In this document: positions 11,116 to 22,778 of the stretch, piece after piece
Layout of the letters: the number at the start of each line of letters is the position of its first letter
Numbering within the stretch: position 1 is the stretch's first letter
Origin: Meghimatium bilineatum
Lineage: Eukaryota > Mollusca > Gastropoda > Stylommatophora > Philomycidae
Assembly (NCBI GenBank): GCA_034231615.1
Contig: CM067315.1
Span: 29,118,133-29,182,132 of the forward strand
Direction: 5' to 3'
DNA: 64,000 nt
Program-made: the position numbers and the translations under genes
The notes under the pieces: generated by a model
The model's input: the letters and a program-made list of their open reading frames with translations, nothing else
Database searches by the model: none
What the model was told of the DNA's origin: nothing

Positions 11116-11523
11116 GTTTTCCCAAAATGTATTGACCAACCCTCTCAACGGAGCAGCACACCCCATGCTGAGAACACCACATAGAGTAGGTTACTGGGAG
11201 TAAAAGCAATAATCTCAGATTGAAATATGGCCGTCTTACGGCATTGCTTAAAGCACAACCAAGAGAGGGAACGGGAGGACTGGGGTGTAAAACAGTTTTC
11301 TACTGGGTTTACTTTGATCCCTTTTGGAAAATACCGCTAAGATATGTTGGGGGCCTGGGGAAGTGGAACAATATTGTTGCTGCTTATATTACAGCGCTGT
11401 CACGTTATATTTTTCTATATTATGATTAGGCAGGTTTGAACCCTATTTCCATCGTCTCCCCTCCCCCCCAATTCCACCACACTTATATATATATATATAT
11501 GTCCCAGTAAAGAAGATGCTGTG
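11116..11523. other. No gene recognised
   Basis: Contains a C-rich tract near 11458-11470 and a short (TA)n run near 11487. A 69-codon ORF at 11220-11429 has no recognisable features. Confidence 0.4.
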
Positions 11524-11581
11524 CTTGGCTTCGAACCTTGACCATTGTAAATTACTAAGCATATAGCTTAACTACTACTTA
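11524..11581 (-). repeat. tRNA-like SINE head
   Basis: On the minus strand: AGTAGTAGTTAAGCTATATG (A-box-like) and AAGGTTCGAAGCC (B-box) at tRNA spacing. No complete cloverleaf was found. Confidence 0.5.
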
Positions 11582-11844
11582 TCTAAGGTTAGGAAAACAT
11601 TAAAGAGACTACTAGGGGAAAAAAACAACAGAAATGTATGTAGTTTTGTCCCTCCTCATTACTCTGTGTTGCACCATCCCTCACAACCTTATTACGTTAG
11701 ATTGTTCCTAATACTGAACATTTATCCTTTAATGAAACTAGTATATACTTCTGGAAGGTCTCGTTCGTTTGCTAACATGACTGTTCCACAGGATTTCAGA
11801 GGAAGTGATAAAAATGCTGAGCGTATTAATTCCACAACCTACGT
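11582..11844. other. No gene recognised
   Basis: Nothing identifiable. Confidence 0.3.
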
Positions 11845-11906
11845 CAGGTATGCCGGACCATTGGTGAAAACGAAACGACGATACTTTGAACTTCCGTTCT
11901 CTGGAC

Positions 11907-11951
<45 letters not shown>
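11845..11951 (+). repeat. SINE A' 5' fragment and (ATA)n microsatellite
   Basis: The segment TATGCCGGACCATTGG to TCTCTGGACTA matches the 5' part of subfamily A'. It runs straight into about 42 bases of (ATA)n. Confidence 0.6.
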
Positions 11952-11952
<1 letters not shown>

Positions 11953-11954
11953 TA

Positions 11955-12130
11955 ACCGATTAGGGTCGTATGATGTCACTTTAAGACATTTATGCAGAAA
12001 ATCTCCAGGCGTGTCTATCGTTTGTCATACTCTTGTGTTAGAAAATTTTATACCATGTTCAGTCTGTGATGTTGTCCAACCAAGTCTTCTTATGACCTCC
12101 ATGTCGTCTTCCACATTCGACCGTGAAGGT
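11955..12130 (-). mobile_element. RTE-like LINE, C-terminal tail
   Basis: The minus strand encodes RRHGGHKKTWLDNITD and a frameshifted WRFSA-type end, the tail of a different RTE subfamily from the neighbour that follows at 12131. It contains stops. Confidence 0.5.
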
Positions 12131-12780
12131 TGAAGAAGAACATTCGTCTATCGACGAGTGTCTCGTGCTCATTAGACGTCACATGATTACGATCGGTTTC
12201 CGGGTTATAACATCTTTGGTCGTTTGGTAAGCAATATTGTGACGTATCAAAACGTCGATAACGCCTTCAGTCCATATTCTTTTTAGTCTTCCTCTGCCTT
12301 TTGCTATTTCCCTTCTCACGTTGCGTGCCTCTTGCTACTGATCAATATGGGTTCATTCTCATTAAATGATCGAACCATTTTAGTCTCAATTTTTCACTAT
12401 ACTTGACTACATACGTTGTTCCCACAATTCTTGTAATCTCTTCATTACTCACGTAAGCTCTTCTTGTTCTGTTTGCTGCTTTTCTTAGACATCTCATTTC
12501 ACACGTAGTAAGATTTCTCTCTTGTTCTTTAGTTAATGTCCATGCCTGACATTGATAACACAATGTTGGTATTCTTCTTCGTCTTCATCGTTCATTCTCA
12601 AATTCCCACCGGATATCTCTTGTAACAGGACAATGGTCCTACAAGATTTCCAGTTGAATGTAGTTCAGAGAATGGAAATGCGTTGTGTTGCCGTTTTATT
12701 TGCGCCAATGGCCCAACACATCCGTCTTCGGCGGGATTAATGTTGGTATGAAAACTGAATTTATGATTTGCCATTTTTGA
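12131..12780 (-). mobile_element. RTE-like LINE tail, interrupted by SINE A'
   Basis: The minus strand encodes CQAWTLTKEQERNLTTCEMR, CLRKAANRTRRAYVSNEEIT, IVGTTYVVKYSEKLRLKWFD and HLMRMNPY. A continuation at 12300-12130 carries IWTEGVIDVLIRHNIAYQ. The upstream codons, beyond the SINE at 12573-12738, match the copy at 51480-51540 (INSIFIPTLRYQCQ-like). It is the same subfamily as 60-480, 49930 and 51040. Confidence 0.7.
12573..12738 (-). repeat. SINE-like A' with 11-bp TSD
   Basis: A discrete 166-bp insertion. It is flanked by AATGTTGGTAT at 12562-12572 and 12739-12749, and sits inside an RTE ORF that resumes on both sides. The (TTC)n-rich left end is the retroposon tail, so sense is minus. 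Confidence 0.8.
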
Positions 12781-13439
12781 TAGTTTCCATCGTGATAGAT
12801 GATTGTTTCAGGATTGGTTAAGTTCATAAATTACGTAGTTGGCTTTTTAAATTCTTGTCTTTATCTCTTTGCTCATTCCATGCTCGTCTAATTCGTCATT
12901 ATGTGTTACACATATCAACATTATAAAAGGGAACAATATACTACGATTTCTTATCCGTGTCATTAGATGTGAGGAAGAGAGTTCTTATTTGTTGTGTCAA
13001 ATGTACTCTAATTATATGGATGCAAATCATAGACAATAAATAAACATGAAAGTGGAAAAAATAACAGTGATGTGATTCTATAGAAAAAAAGTCAGAAGAC
13101 AGTACACAGGACGTGAACCATGTGCTGTCACCTTTTCGCCTAGCAACTTGAGTCAACAACATTTTTTTTCCGAGTTCAACGACACCTTATCTCTAAATTT
13201 AAAAAAAAATATGCGATTTTAGTCAAGACTTCTAACGTGTGTATTCTCAAATTACTATGAATATGGACTATTAGCTCGAAAAAATTACACCAACAACAAA
13301 CACACACTGCAGAGATATGTAATTTCCTCGAAGACCACAAACATTTAACACTAGTATGTGCCAATAAGCTTCCAAACTACATAACCAATTAGGCCTAAGT
13401 ATAAACATAAATAACATATAATTAGCTTTTTTATAAATA
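12781..13439. other. No gene recognised
   Basis: AT-rich, with ORFs of 60-73 codons that show no recognisable motifs. Confidence 0.4.
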
Positions 13440-13690
13440 ACTCATCACTACGTCCAATGTATATAAATCTATAGAAGAATTCTGAGAGTACCATGGACAG
13501 TTAATACAACTCTCAAGAAGTACCCGGACGAGAGTAATTAATAAATCTTGAAGAGATACTTCTTTATGTTTGGACACATTTGAGACATGAAGTCTTAAAG
13601 AACATAGTTACAGCGGGAAAATTTGAAGACAAGATAAATCGAGGACGACAGTGTGATAAAATATTACATAATGTGACATGAACTATGAGT
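13440..13690 (+). mobile_element. RTE-like LINE, decayed fragment
   Basis: Frame-shifted remnants of YRRILRVPWTVNTTL, a FFMFGHI block and GKFEDKINRGRQCDKIL follow the order of the 204-codon copy at 7742-8356. Confidence 0.55.
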
Positions 13691-14714
13691 CACATTTTTC
13701 ACTCATGGTAGACCCATATGTGCGCAGTTTTCCTCATCAAATATCAAACGGGGTGTATGCTAATTGTTTCCGTGACACCGGTTGAATACTATTCTACCAT
13801 GCAGGCCCCCCAGTCTTGCCACTCCCATGTTTAGTATAAAATTCTTCAGATCTCAGCTTCAAAATAATATCAATCCCCGCTCCCACTTCCTAGCATCTAG
13901 TGAGCAGTTTCTTGACGTCCCTCTTATCCATTAAAACTTCCCCTTTAATTTAAACATTGCGTGCAAGTCTGTCTCCTCTATTATTACCCCGAACACCCGC
14001 TTGTCCCGGGAAGTAAATACTTGTGATGCCGCGTTCGTGGCAATGTCAACAATCATACTTATAAAATATTTTAGAGATATAGAGTTCTGAAGATGAAAAT
14101 TCATGATCGCCTATACCAGTCGGCATGACGTTTGATGACGGTGATGACCTGTTATTCACGCTTGACATGGTCGTGATCGTCACCGTAACTGTAAATACCC
14201 GCCTACAGCTAAATACCGGTCCAGGTATCGGCATACCACCACGCGTCCTCTATATTGTTACAACCACACCTCAATTCGACAGCGGGCGCAGCGCATGAAT
14301 ACAGAACATCAAAACCAAAGTCCCGAAGTTTAAACAACATAATCAATTGGTCGCCGGTAATACCTCTGTAAAAAAAAAACTTTGATCAACCGCTACAGTT
14401 CATTATTATCTTAACGATGCTACCTAACAGACGCCTAGCCGAAGAGTGTGAGCGTCATCAAGGTGTCTGTCGCCGGATAGCCGATCAAAAACTAAATATA
14501 GGCTAAAAGGCAGCCGTGAACAAATTTCCGAAAAGGCACCTTAGGAAGCTAGACATTTTACTATTGTTAATAATAGGTTACTGTAGTTAAAAGGATGATT
14601 TGAACGATTGAAAGTACTTTCATTACCGCGAAACGTTGTTGTTATTGTTGTCGATATCCATATACATGATGAGTAATTCGACTCTTGCCTGTACAATGCC
14701 ATTCTTAAAAAAGT
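13691..14714. other. No gene recognised
   Basis: Less AT-rich than its surroundings. ORFs are short and unrecognised, and I found no repeat homology within the window. Confidence 0.35.
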
Positions 14715-15025
14715 GCAGGTCTTTTGAAGTTAGCTTATTTAACCATTCATGACATGAGGTGGTTTGGCCACATTATGAGAATGCATCACGAAAAGTTGCC
14801 CATACAAGCATATAACCAAATGAGATACTGGTACAAAGACAGAGGAAGATCACGGAAAAGATGGATAGAAAACGTCAGGGACATCCTGAACAGACACGGT
14901 CATAGCACAGCCGAGGCCACATATCTGGCTTTAGAACGCAAGCTCGAGCTCCAATCACCCCTACGCTTAACGGCAAGAGTGGATCACAAACCACCTGGGG
15001 AAAGACAATAGGACATGAGGTAGGT
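14715..15025 (+). mobile_element. RTE-like LINE, C-terminal tail
   Basis: A 95-codon ORF encodes MRWFGHIMRMHHEKLPIQAY, RGRSRKRWIENVRDILNRHG and ATYLALERKLELQSPLRL, the C-terminus of the same subfamily as 62025-62420. The reading frame is intact over this short length, suggesting a younger copy. Confidence 0.75.
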
Positions 15026-15054
15026 GAATATCGAATTAACATATTGGTGGAGTT

Positions 15055-15228
15055 CAGGATGCAGATATCAATCCAACATTTTTTGGATGTAGTGACTTTC
15101 TTGGCAATATAAATCAGTCCAGTAGTTTGCCATCGCTTTATGAATGACCTGGGTGTACAATTGCCTGTGGGTGGATTTGAACCCGACAACTTAACAGTCA
15201 CATCACCGCCCTATACCAGCCACCACAG
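15055..15228 (-). repeat. tRNA-headed SINE (family B)
   Basis: The minus strand starts with GGCTGGTATAGGGCGGTGAT (A-box region) and GTCGGGTTCAAATCC (B-box), then the body GCGATGGCAAACTACTGGAC and TTATATTGCC. This is the cleanest tRNA-like promoter of the family in this window. Confidence 0.75.
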
Positions 15229-15834
15229 ACACAGACGAATATAGAATTAAAACAGCTTTCATTACTGCGTGTTTTTCTGTTGAGGAGTGTGTGGAGGGTT
15301 TCTGGTTGAATATAGAATAAAAAATATAAACAGGATTCAATATCAGATTTACGTGGAACAATACAAAGATTCAACGCTTTGATATAAAGGTCTTAATCAA
15401 GTTAGGGACAGCCAAACAGAATAGAACCTGCAAATCAAGTGGAATATATTTTTGTAAAAATTACCACGTAAAAACCACATAAAAATTATATTTAGCTATT
15501 TTTATATTTCGTTTTCTATATTGACTTACCAACAGTTTTACTGAACTGTCTCACGTACTCAATGACACGAGGGAACTACTAATGTCCGAACAAATCACAA
15601 ACAAACTAAAAATGAGAATCGCAACATAATATGTATATTTCACAACAGAAGTTCTCAAGCACCACTGATTACGTTGAGAGAATTCGAGTAAGCCAATATG
15701 GTTAGTGAAGCGAAACAGCGTTATAGGACACTGAAAGCATGGGATTTCAAAAAAAATTTATTTAAATACTACTTTATGTGTAAAGTAACTCTGATACCGG
15801 GGCTTGATAGTGGAGTAAAAAATAACAGTACTAT
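15229..15834. other. No gene recognised
   Basis: AT-rich, nothing identifiable. Confidence 0.35.
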
Positions 15835-16040
15835 TACCTAGCAGGCATGCTGTAAGAGGAGGCAAAATGAGTGTTTGGGAGTTCAGTCGGCAGTCCCATC
15901 CTATATTTGAAAAAAGTGACACAGAAGACATACTAATGTGAGGTGTATTAGGCCGAAAGGCGGAAGTATCGCAGTAATGCTGCAAACCATGGCACAACGT
16001 ATTTTGTTTTCCGGACTACATCCTGCTAATCTGGAAAAAT
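15835..16040 (+). repeat. SINE-like family A
   Basis: Blocks GCATGCTGTAAGAGG, GTCCCATCCTATAT, GGCGGAAGTATCGCAGTAAT, AACCATGGCACAACG and CCGGACTACATCCTGCTAAT in family order. The 3' purine tail is missing. Confidence 0.65.
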
Positions 16041-16044
16041 CATG

Positions 16045-16125
16045 CAGCAAACAGGATTTGAACCAGGTCCGCTCAGATGGCATCCAATCGCAACGCAAAC
16101 GGAGTCAATATCTTTTCAATCTTCA
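16045..16125 (-). repeat. tRNA-like SINE head
   Basis: The minus strand reads GCGATTGGATGCCATCTGAG and CCTGGTTCAAATCC. It matches a plus-strand segment at 21683-21765, so it is a dispersed tRNA-like repeat joined tail to tail with SINE A. Confidence 0.5.
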
Positions 16126-16734
16126 ATCATATCGCATCTGGTAATCTGCAAGAGTTTTATAATTAACACAGAAGAAGATCAGGAAAACAGCAGTTTACTG
16201 TTTATTGCACAGATGCTTGGATTATAGGGATTTACGGCCGGTGAGGCTCTTGCTCCTTATGTGCATTTGAGACTTGGGGGGAGGGAGGGTGCAGGGGCTC
16301 TTTATATCTGCATGTCTTATCCGGAAGACTTCAATTCTCAATGTTTTAAGAAAAGACCCCGTATTTAGAATGGTCTATTTTAGCGTGGGGATATCCATGA
16401 CGTACTCTAATGATTATGTCATGATCACTAGAGTTCCTGTGTTCTATCCCGAGTCGTGACGTCTAACTTATAAGCGTATTTTAGGATATCATATGGTTTA
16501 TTACTTGAAGCTACAGAGGTGCGTACTATGAGTGATAATGGTGACATAGTCTTTCCGTAATGGAAGGAGTACATTTTGGGAAATCCTAGTACAATTAGGT
16601 CGATCCCCTACGCGTTTTGACTCTCCTTTTCTGAACTCTTACGAAAGAGAAAAAGTGATCGCTGGAGATTATGACAAAAAGTACCAAATTGTGATGGGAC
16701 ACTCCATCTTAAATAAGTCTATCTATCTATACGA
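16126..16734. other. No gene recognised
   Basis: Nothing identifiable. G-rich patch near 16278-16300. Confidence 0.35.
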
Positions 16735-16880
16735 TATGGCCCTTTTTGTCTTGTTGCGATAGGGGTGGAAAAGTTCTCTGGAGTCGGCCTACTTGTGTGC
16801 TGTTTGTAAGATTTGTTTCTGTGGCTTCTTTGATCCATCTTTTACATGGTCTGCCTCTGGCTTAATAACCGTTATGTCTA
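16735..16880 (-). mobile_element. RTE-like LINE, C-terminal tail
   Basis: The minus strand encodes CKRWIKEATETNLTNS and LQRTFPPLSQQDKK, parallel to CKRWTTDIKEATGTSLQT in the copy at 25290-25900. Confidence 0.5.
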
Positions 16881-16894
16881 AGGCGTAACCAGAC

Positions 16895-17205
16895 AGGAGC
16901 TAGAGATTGGAGCCCTCATGGAAAGAGAAGAGTTGAAAAACGGATGAATACCTGGAGACGAAAAGAGAAGGAAAAAGACAAAATCAACCGAGATCTCGTG
17001 GATAGAGTTGATAAGTAATTAGGACATATTAAAAGACATGATACCTGTTGAATACCTTACTTGAGGGTAAAGCCGAGGGGAGGTAAACAAGAGAGAAATA
17101 AATACATGTGAGAGACACATCACGAGAAGGATAGGTTACAGTCTAGGTTATAGGTTACACAAAGATGGTGTTGGAGGTCCGTTGCATTCAACGGGAGACG
17201 GCACT
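16895..17205 (+). mobile_element. RTE-like LINE tail
   Basis: Plus-strand remnants ACDTC-like 'KRHDTC*IPYLRVKPRG', then a YSLGYRLHKDGV-like stretch and a terminal GDGT followed by a stop. This matches the tail in the copy at 24345-24622. Confidence 0.5.
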
Positions 17206-17400
17206 TGATTATATTTCTATTATTCTCTTTCCATGATGTTCTCCCTATTCTTCTAAATATCCACATCTCAAAGGCTTCAAATCTGTCTTCTAATTGTTTG
17301 TTTATTATCCATGTTTCTGAGCCATATACATTAGTATAGAATAGGTGTAGTATTTTATAATTTTCATTTGTAGATTGTAATTTGTTTAGATGTTCATCTT
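17206..17400 (-). mobile_element. RTE-like LINE fragment, inverted against its neighbour
   Basis: The minus strand reads FYTNVYGSETWIINKQLEDR and FEAFEMWIFRRIGRTSWKEN. The RRIGRTSWKE-coding segment is present once here. The same segment is the unit of the 41-bp array at 41440-41885. Confidence 0.65.
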
Positions 17401-18286
17401 GTCCTTATGTCATTGAAAGAATGCCCCACATCCCACGGCGATCTGAATCGAACGAGGATGAATGCGTAGTACTGTAAAGTAACACAACAGAACACAGTTT
17501 CTAATTATTTTATTGACATTGTAACCTCACAGTTTCAAAAATAGTGTAATCATAAAACCCAGCTTTGTTCAAACAAACCACCCGTGAACTGTCATCAGCC
17601 CAGGGCACATTTCTCACACGTAGGTCAAGCACACCTGACCATTGAGCGCCGGACTGACCAGCTTTCAAGAACAAACACCACTTATTAGGACATCAAGTTG
17701 CGAGAAATTCTAACAAAAGAAGTCAGACTGCAGTGAATGAATATTCATACCAGATTATACCATCTAATAAATTCTTATCTTTGGCAGGATTTATATATGA
17801 GCAATCAAGAGAAGATTTACTGAAAATTGTTTCTGGACATGCTCGAACATAAGCCGATCAGACGGTGTCAGTTTCGTGCCCAGTACTAGATTTTAGGTCA
17901 TAAATATCTGTCCATAAATCACGTCAACAATTATGGGGTTGAGGGGGAGGAGAAAAGGGGCGGGGGTTGCAGAGGAAAGAGGGAAGATCTGAAAAAGTTT
18001 GATAATTGTTGACAAGTGGGAGGTGGGCTGTTGTCAATAGTACTGGATTTTTTTTTTTAAATGCTCCAATGAAATTGTTTGAATTTGGAATACAATTGTG
18101 TCTCTAAAATTGTGAAATAAAACATGAATTTTGTTCGTACCTTTACTTCTAGAAAGTTATTGAGGGGGAATAGTGTTACATAATTAAGCAGGAAGGGTCC
18201 CTTAAATGATGACTTGACAGTTGTTGATTGGGGGGGGGTCAAAAATTGGTTGAAAATTGTTATGGTATTTATGAATAACTCTATAT
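17401..18286. other. No gene recognised; G-rich patch
   Basis: It includes a G-run cluster at 17935-17966 with four runs of four or five G, a possible G-quadruplex, and a G9-type run near 18229. ORFs here are not supported. Confidence 0.4.
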
Positions 18287-18700
18287 CTCATCATCATCAA
18301 GTGCTGTCTCCGCTTCGAAAGATGACTGCAGCAGACCTTCAACATCCCCTATCTCTTTACTTAGTGGTGGATTCAGTTAGACTAAGTCCATCTCGTGATA
18401 TTACTTTCCCACTTGTATCTCTGTCTACCTCTTGCTCTCTTCCCCAGGATTTTACTCTCAAGTAAGGTCTTCAACACAGTGTGGTGTATTTAACATGTCT
18501 AAAATAATTTATTTGCTTGATCTTTATTTCCTGTAATAATTCCTTCTTCATACTAAGTGTCGTTAGAACCTCTGTGCTTGTTTTCTTCTCTTTCCGTGAT
18601 GTTCTCCCTATTCTTCTATATATCCGCATCTCAAAGGCACCAATCCTGTCTTCTTTTTACCCTACCTCCACTGCTTGGTTACAAGTATAACTACTATTAT
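18287..18700 (-). mobile_element. RTE-like LINE tail with 3' microsatellite end
   Basis: The minus strand encodes FEMRIYRRIGRTSRKEKKTS, then a frameshifted linker, then DGLSLTESTTK and a terminal SGDST. It ends at ATCATCATC near 18289, the (TGA)n signature. It contains several frameshifts. Confidence 0.65.
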
Positions 18701-19324
18701 TTTTGTGAATCTATGGGCACTTGGAACAATGTACGATTATGTCAACACAATTCTGCATGGATTCTTTTAACGGGCTGGTTACCCGAAAGTAAATATATAA
18801 TTTAAAAATCATTTTCAAAATATATAAAATAAATAACAGTTTTTCAAAGAACAACAACAAGATAGAACGAATCGTCGTTTCGACAAAATGTTCCCATGGA
18901 GAGAGACTATCTATAAACTATAGTAATGTAGTTTGCATGCGAAAATTTGGCGACCAGGAATTAAGAAGGAGTGTTCTGGTGTATACTGTCTGGTTCATCT
19001 GTTCTTGTTGTTGTATCTCCTCGTTGAGATTGTACATGATGCTTTTGAAGATGTTCTGAAGCTAAGTATTAAAAGGACAGGAGGTTTGCTCTTTTTTATT
19101 GGTTGGACCTACTTCCTTGTGTTATAGGTCATGTTCATACGCCCTAGGAAGGTGGGGGTTCAATCTCTGTTTATTAATTCAGGGATCAGGGATTAAAGCC
19201 TATATTTGTCGAAGTACTCCATTGTAACAAAAGAAATGGGCCTATTTTGGTTATATCAAGGCGTGATGGCTTTTTTCTTAGTGTGAATTTATAATCTGGA
19301 ATGAAATAAAGTTGCAAAGCGTGT
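18701..19324. other. No gene recognised
   Basis: A weak tRNA-like B-box (GGGGTTCAATCTC near 19155) is present but no convincing head. ORFs are short. Confidence 0.35.
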
Positions 19325-19685
19325 AATTATTGCTAAAGAAAGGGAGTTGCAACCCCTAACACTCCCTTACATAAGGTTTGCAAAGGAAGGAGGGTGTAGC
19401 CCACAACACACCCGCGCTTACCTAAAGGCCAACAAAGGAAGGGGGGGGGGGGGTTGCAGCTACAAACACACTCCTTACCTAAGGGCTTGTAAAGGACGCA
19501 CGATTGCAGTCCCTAGCACACACTTACATAATGGCTTGAAAATGAAGGAGATTGCAGTCCAAATCACCCCTTACTTAAGGGCTTACAAAAAAAGATGGAG
19601 TTGCAGCCCCAAGCACAACACCCCTTACCTAAGAACTTGCAAAGAAAGGAGGGTTGCAGCCCCCTTATCTACTGGCTTATTAACA
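19325..19685. repeat. Degenerate tandem repeat, about 55-60-bp unit
   Basis: About six diverged copies of a unit containing AAAGGAAGGAGGGTTGCAGC, CACACTCCTTACCTAAGG and GCTTGCAAAG. One copy carries a G13-like run near 19440. A 159-codon ORF crosses it and is not credible as a gene. Confidence 0.75.
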
Positions 19686-20219
19686 AGAGTAAACAGTAAG
19701 CAACAGATGCTGCTTGTTTCCAACAATGCAGAAAATTGTCAGACCTTGAAAATTCATATTCGTGTTATAATCGTAACCACGACATTTCACTTAATATTCC
19801 AGCAAATCCAACAAACAAACTTATGAGCGACGAAGTGCTGAGCACTTCACCTGAACGAACACAGTCAGAGCTCAACATAACACAGCCATAGTGTGAAACA
19901 ACTGTTTAACTAGGTGTTGCCAAAATACATAATCCTCTTATTCTACAAGCGCGTGTCATATTTAATACCAAAGAAAATCAAATCATACGCTAGGATAAGC
20001 AGGATAAATTTCTGAGCATTTTGTGTACATATTTTAAGGCGTTAGCTAAGCAATAATCCTAAGGTGATGTTGGATTTCCAAATCGCGCCCGTGAAAATAT
20101 GCCGCCATGTTATTTAATAAAGAAATACTATTAGTTTGTTCAATTTAGCGCACCAGTTCACATTTTACGCTTATAGCATAGGCATGACCTTCTACATTGT
20201 ATGACCTATTCATCCTTAA
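19686..20219. other. No gene recognised
   Basis: Nothing identifiable. Confidence 0.3.
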
Positions 20220-20560
20220 GTGACTTTTTCTCTTCAACGGAGGTTGACTATAACAGTCTTCCAACATTCCCTGTCTCTTGTCTTAGTGATTCATTCTACT
20301 AGACTGTATCCGTGTAACCTATCCATCTCGTGATGTTACTCTTCCAATTGTATCTCCGCCTACCTCTTGGCTAATGGGAAATCCTGCCATCTAAAATGAC
20401 CAAGTTCACTATCCTTTGATTTTCATTGACTGTCACACAAAGTGTAATCAGTCTATTATCTTAGCCTTGTGAAATATGTTTGATTGTATTCACACTTACC
20501 TTCAAGCGTAGGGGTGGCAGACACAGCTGTTACTCCAATATCAGATGTGTCGCATTGGTT
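20220..20560 (-). mobile_element. RTE-like LINE tail
   Basis: The minus strand gives a mosaic of two tail types: KTRDRECWKTVIVNLR (as at 24345) and a preceding TLEGKCEYNQT-like piece (as at 62340). It contains several stops. Confidence 0.5.
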
Positions 20561-21124
20561 AAGTCCATGTCTTTTCCAATAGTGACCAATGAAAATAACG
20601 AGAATGATCAAATGTCATTAAGAAACTTGATGTCAATTTTACCAGTAAGGTCTTATATCGTAACTGGTCACGTGGATAATATCAGTGCAAATACTTTTGT
20701 GAAAATTGTCACTATTTGGAGAATGATCTTATACCTGCCAATGCCAGGACAAATCTGTGGTCATTGAAAACACCTCATGCGGATAAGCTCTACGGACCAG
20801 CCTTGGGATAGGTGACGAAATCGATACCAGTTATGTCACCCCAATAGTAGAACAAAGAAGAGGTAAATACATGTCAGAAATACAGGTAAATAAGCGTTCC
20901 GTGGATTATTTAAAAGTAGAAAAAATAGTTGAATACTTCATCGCCAAAAGTTTTTGTAGGAGTGCCTTTTAAATCAGATCATGTTTTTGTTTCTTTACTT
21001 TTCAATTTTATCTTCTATAAAAGTCCAGCATTCGTTTCTGTTTCACTTGGAGGCATTCACAAACACATCGTAACATTCCACTCTCCCCCCCCCTCCCATA
21101 CTACTCATATTATTCTTCAGTGCT
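20561..21124. other. No gene recognised
   Basis: Nothing identifiable. C-rich run near 21083. Confidence 0.3.
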
Positions 21125-21245
21125 AGTTTTCCAACTCCTTCTAGCTAGGATGATGTTTTCCGGAGAATAAAATCCTCTCCAACATCGTTACATTTTAACT
21201 GCAGTATGTGCTGCATTTCTGCTTGACACATTCGACTTGCTGCAC
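21125..21245 (-). repeat. SINE-like family A fragment
   Basis: CAACTCCTTCTAGCTAGGAT, TTTCCGGAGAATAAAAT and TGACACATTCGACTTGCTGC occur in family A order. Diverged and truncated. Confidence 0.5.
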
Positions 21246-21682
21246 ATCTTTTGGGTGGCATTGATCTTTGCGGTATTACACCATTCTCTACACATTCGTA
21301 GCTGCCTTACAATATACATCAAGTATCAAATTATCGCTATTCTTCTCTTCCCTTTCCTGGTCAGGTCATTTAATTTGTACGCCTTGGTGAAATACCCCAT
21401 TTACCTATGTCACACCAGAGGCGACCTTGTTTTATGTGTTATTTATATTTACAGGTAGACGTATTTGGTCCTTGTAGCACGGATATCTACCGACATATCC
21501 TGATGTTAAAATGTTTGTGGTTCTTGAGAAATTTACATACATATGCAGCGTGTGTGATTTTGTTGTCTGTGTGCCGTTCAAGCAGTCCATATTCATAGCA
21601 GCTTTGGAATATACATGTTGAAAGTCTTTATTTTCACATTTTAGTCACATTTTAGAGATGCTGTGTGATCTAAGACGGAAAA
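21246..21682. other. No gene recognised
   Basis: ORFs of 63-73 codons without recognisable motifs. Confidence 0.3.
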
Positions 21683-21765
21683 TGTGTTGATGCAAAGTCG
21701 CAAGGTGAGTGGGTTCCATCTGGACGGGCCTGGTTTACATCCCATATTCTGCATTATCATTTTCC
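21683..21765 (+). repeat. tRNA-like SINE head
   Basis: AAGTCGCAAGGTGAGTGGG and GGGCCTGGTTTACATCCC are spaced as A and B boxes. It is homologous to the minus-strand element at 16045-16125. Confidence 0.5.
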
Positions 21766-21769
21766 TTAT

Positions 21770-21930
21770 ACACCTAAAGGGAAGACCTAAAGAAAAGACA
21801 TTGGACAGTTTGACAAATTGGCTTCGATTGACGACACCAACAGAGATGATGACATATATGGGAGATCGATGTACATGGAGAGATATGATCGCAAACGCCA
21901 TTCTGCACGACACTTGATGATGATGATCAC
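21770..21930 (+). mobile_element. RTE-like LINE, C-terminal tail
   Basis: One frame reads LKGRPKEKTLDSLTNWLR and another DRCTWRDMIANAILHDT, followed by TGATGATGATGAT. This is the canonical end of the RTE subfamily also seen at 7731-8339 and 24623-25130. Confidence 0.7.
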
Positions 21931-22165
21931 ACCTAAAATGTCGAAAATCCCAGTTTTCATTAACCAATCCTGGTATATTGAAGAATCCGTTTTTAATCCG
22001 GTATCCAGGTATTTTCGAGAGCCGGGATCCCGGTTTGCGGTCCATAGTTGAAAGTATTCCGGTATTAGGAGTACTAAAAATCATGGAAGGGGTAACACAA
22101 TATAAAAGTAAAAGCAATGTATGTTGACAGCATACTCTCCAGAGAAAACAACAATCATTTGTTTG

Positions 22166-22432
22166 TTTAAGTAAAATAGAGTTCTTATCGTGGGGTTTTA
22201 GTTAAGTAAAATGAAGTTCTTATGGTGAGGTTTTAGTTAAGTAAAATGAAGTTCTTATGGTGAGGTTTTAGTTAAGTAAAATTAAGTTCTTATGGTGAGG
22301 TTCTAGTTAAGTAAAATGAAGTTCTTATGAGGTTCTACTTAAGTAAAATTAAGTTCTTATGGTGAGGTTTTAGTTAAGTAAAATTAAGTTCTTATGGTGA
22401 GGTTTTAGTTAAGTAAAATTAACATGGTAAAG
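22166..22432. repeat. 35-bp minisatellite
   Basis: About seven copies of a unit containing GTTAAGTAAAAT, AAGTTCTTATGG and TGAGGTTTTA. The single-copy equivalent GTTAAGTAAAAATATAACTC followed by TTATGGTAAGC begins dispersed repeat F at 34560, so the array probably grew from one end of repeat F. Confidence 0.85.
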
Positions 22433-22474
22433 TATTCTGTTGTGAAGGTAGCTAGTAGGTAGTTAATGAGTTTA

Positions 22475-22560
22475 CCTCTATTTTTGAAAGGCACGCTCTT
22501 TTCAACCAGCGGACAACAATGTCCAATTAGGTTATATCAGGACGCACTACGATAAAATAT
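22475..22560. repeat. Dispersed repeat F fragment
   Basis: CACGCTCTTTTCAACCAGCG, then TAGGTTATATCAGG, shared with 34560-34700 and 22848-22960. Confidence 0.5.
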
Positions 22561-22619
22561 TAGAGGTAACATACACCCCAATCAAGCAATCAATTCGATG
22601 AACTTTTGTGAAGGATATT

Positions 22620-22778
22620 CTTCTTCTTCAGCGTTCATTCTCAAACTACTGCAGGATCTCTCTTGTAGCAGGACCATGGTCCTACTAGATTTCCAGCAGG
22701 ATGTGGTCCAGAGAATGGAACTGCGTTGTGTCGTCGTTTTATTCGCGACAATGGCCCGACACATCCGTTTTCGGTGGA
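22620..22778 (-). repeat. SINE-like A' with perfect 12-bp TSD
   Basis: A 159-bp element flanked by GTGAAGGATATT at 22608-22619 and 22779-22790. It contains GCAGGACCATGGTCCTAC (palindromic core) and CCGACACATCC. Sense is minus, by the (GAA)n tail on that strand. Confidence 0.85.

Noticed and set aside
19347-19826. 159-codon ORF as a gene
   Set aside because: Most of it is the degenerate 55-60-bp repeat; the rest has no motif.
21641-22117. 158-codon minus-strand ORF
   Set aside because: Overlaps, antisense, an RTE tail and a tRNA-like repeat; it has no domain of its own.
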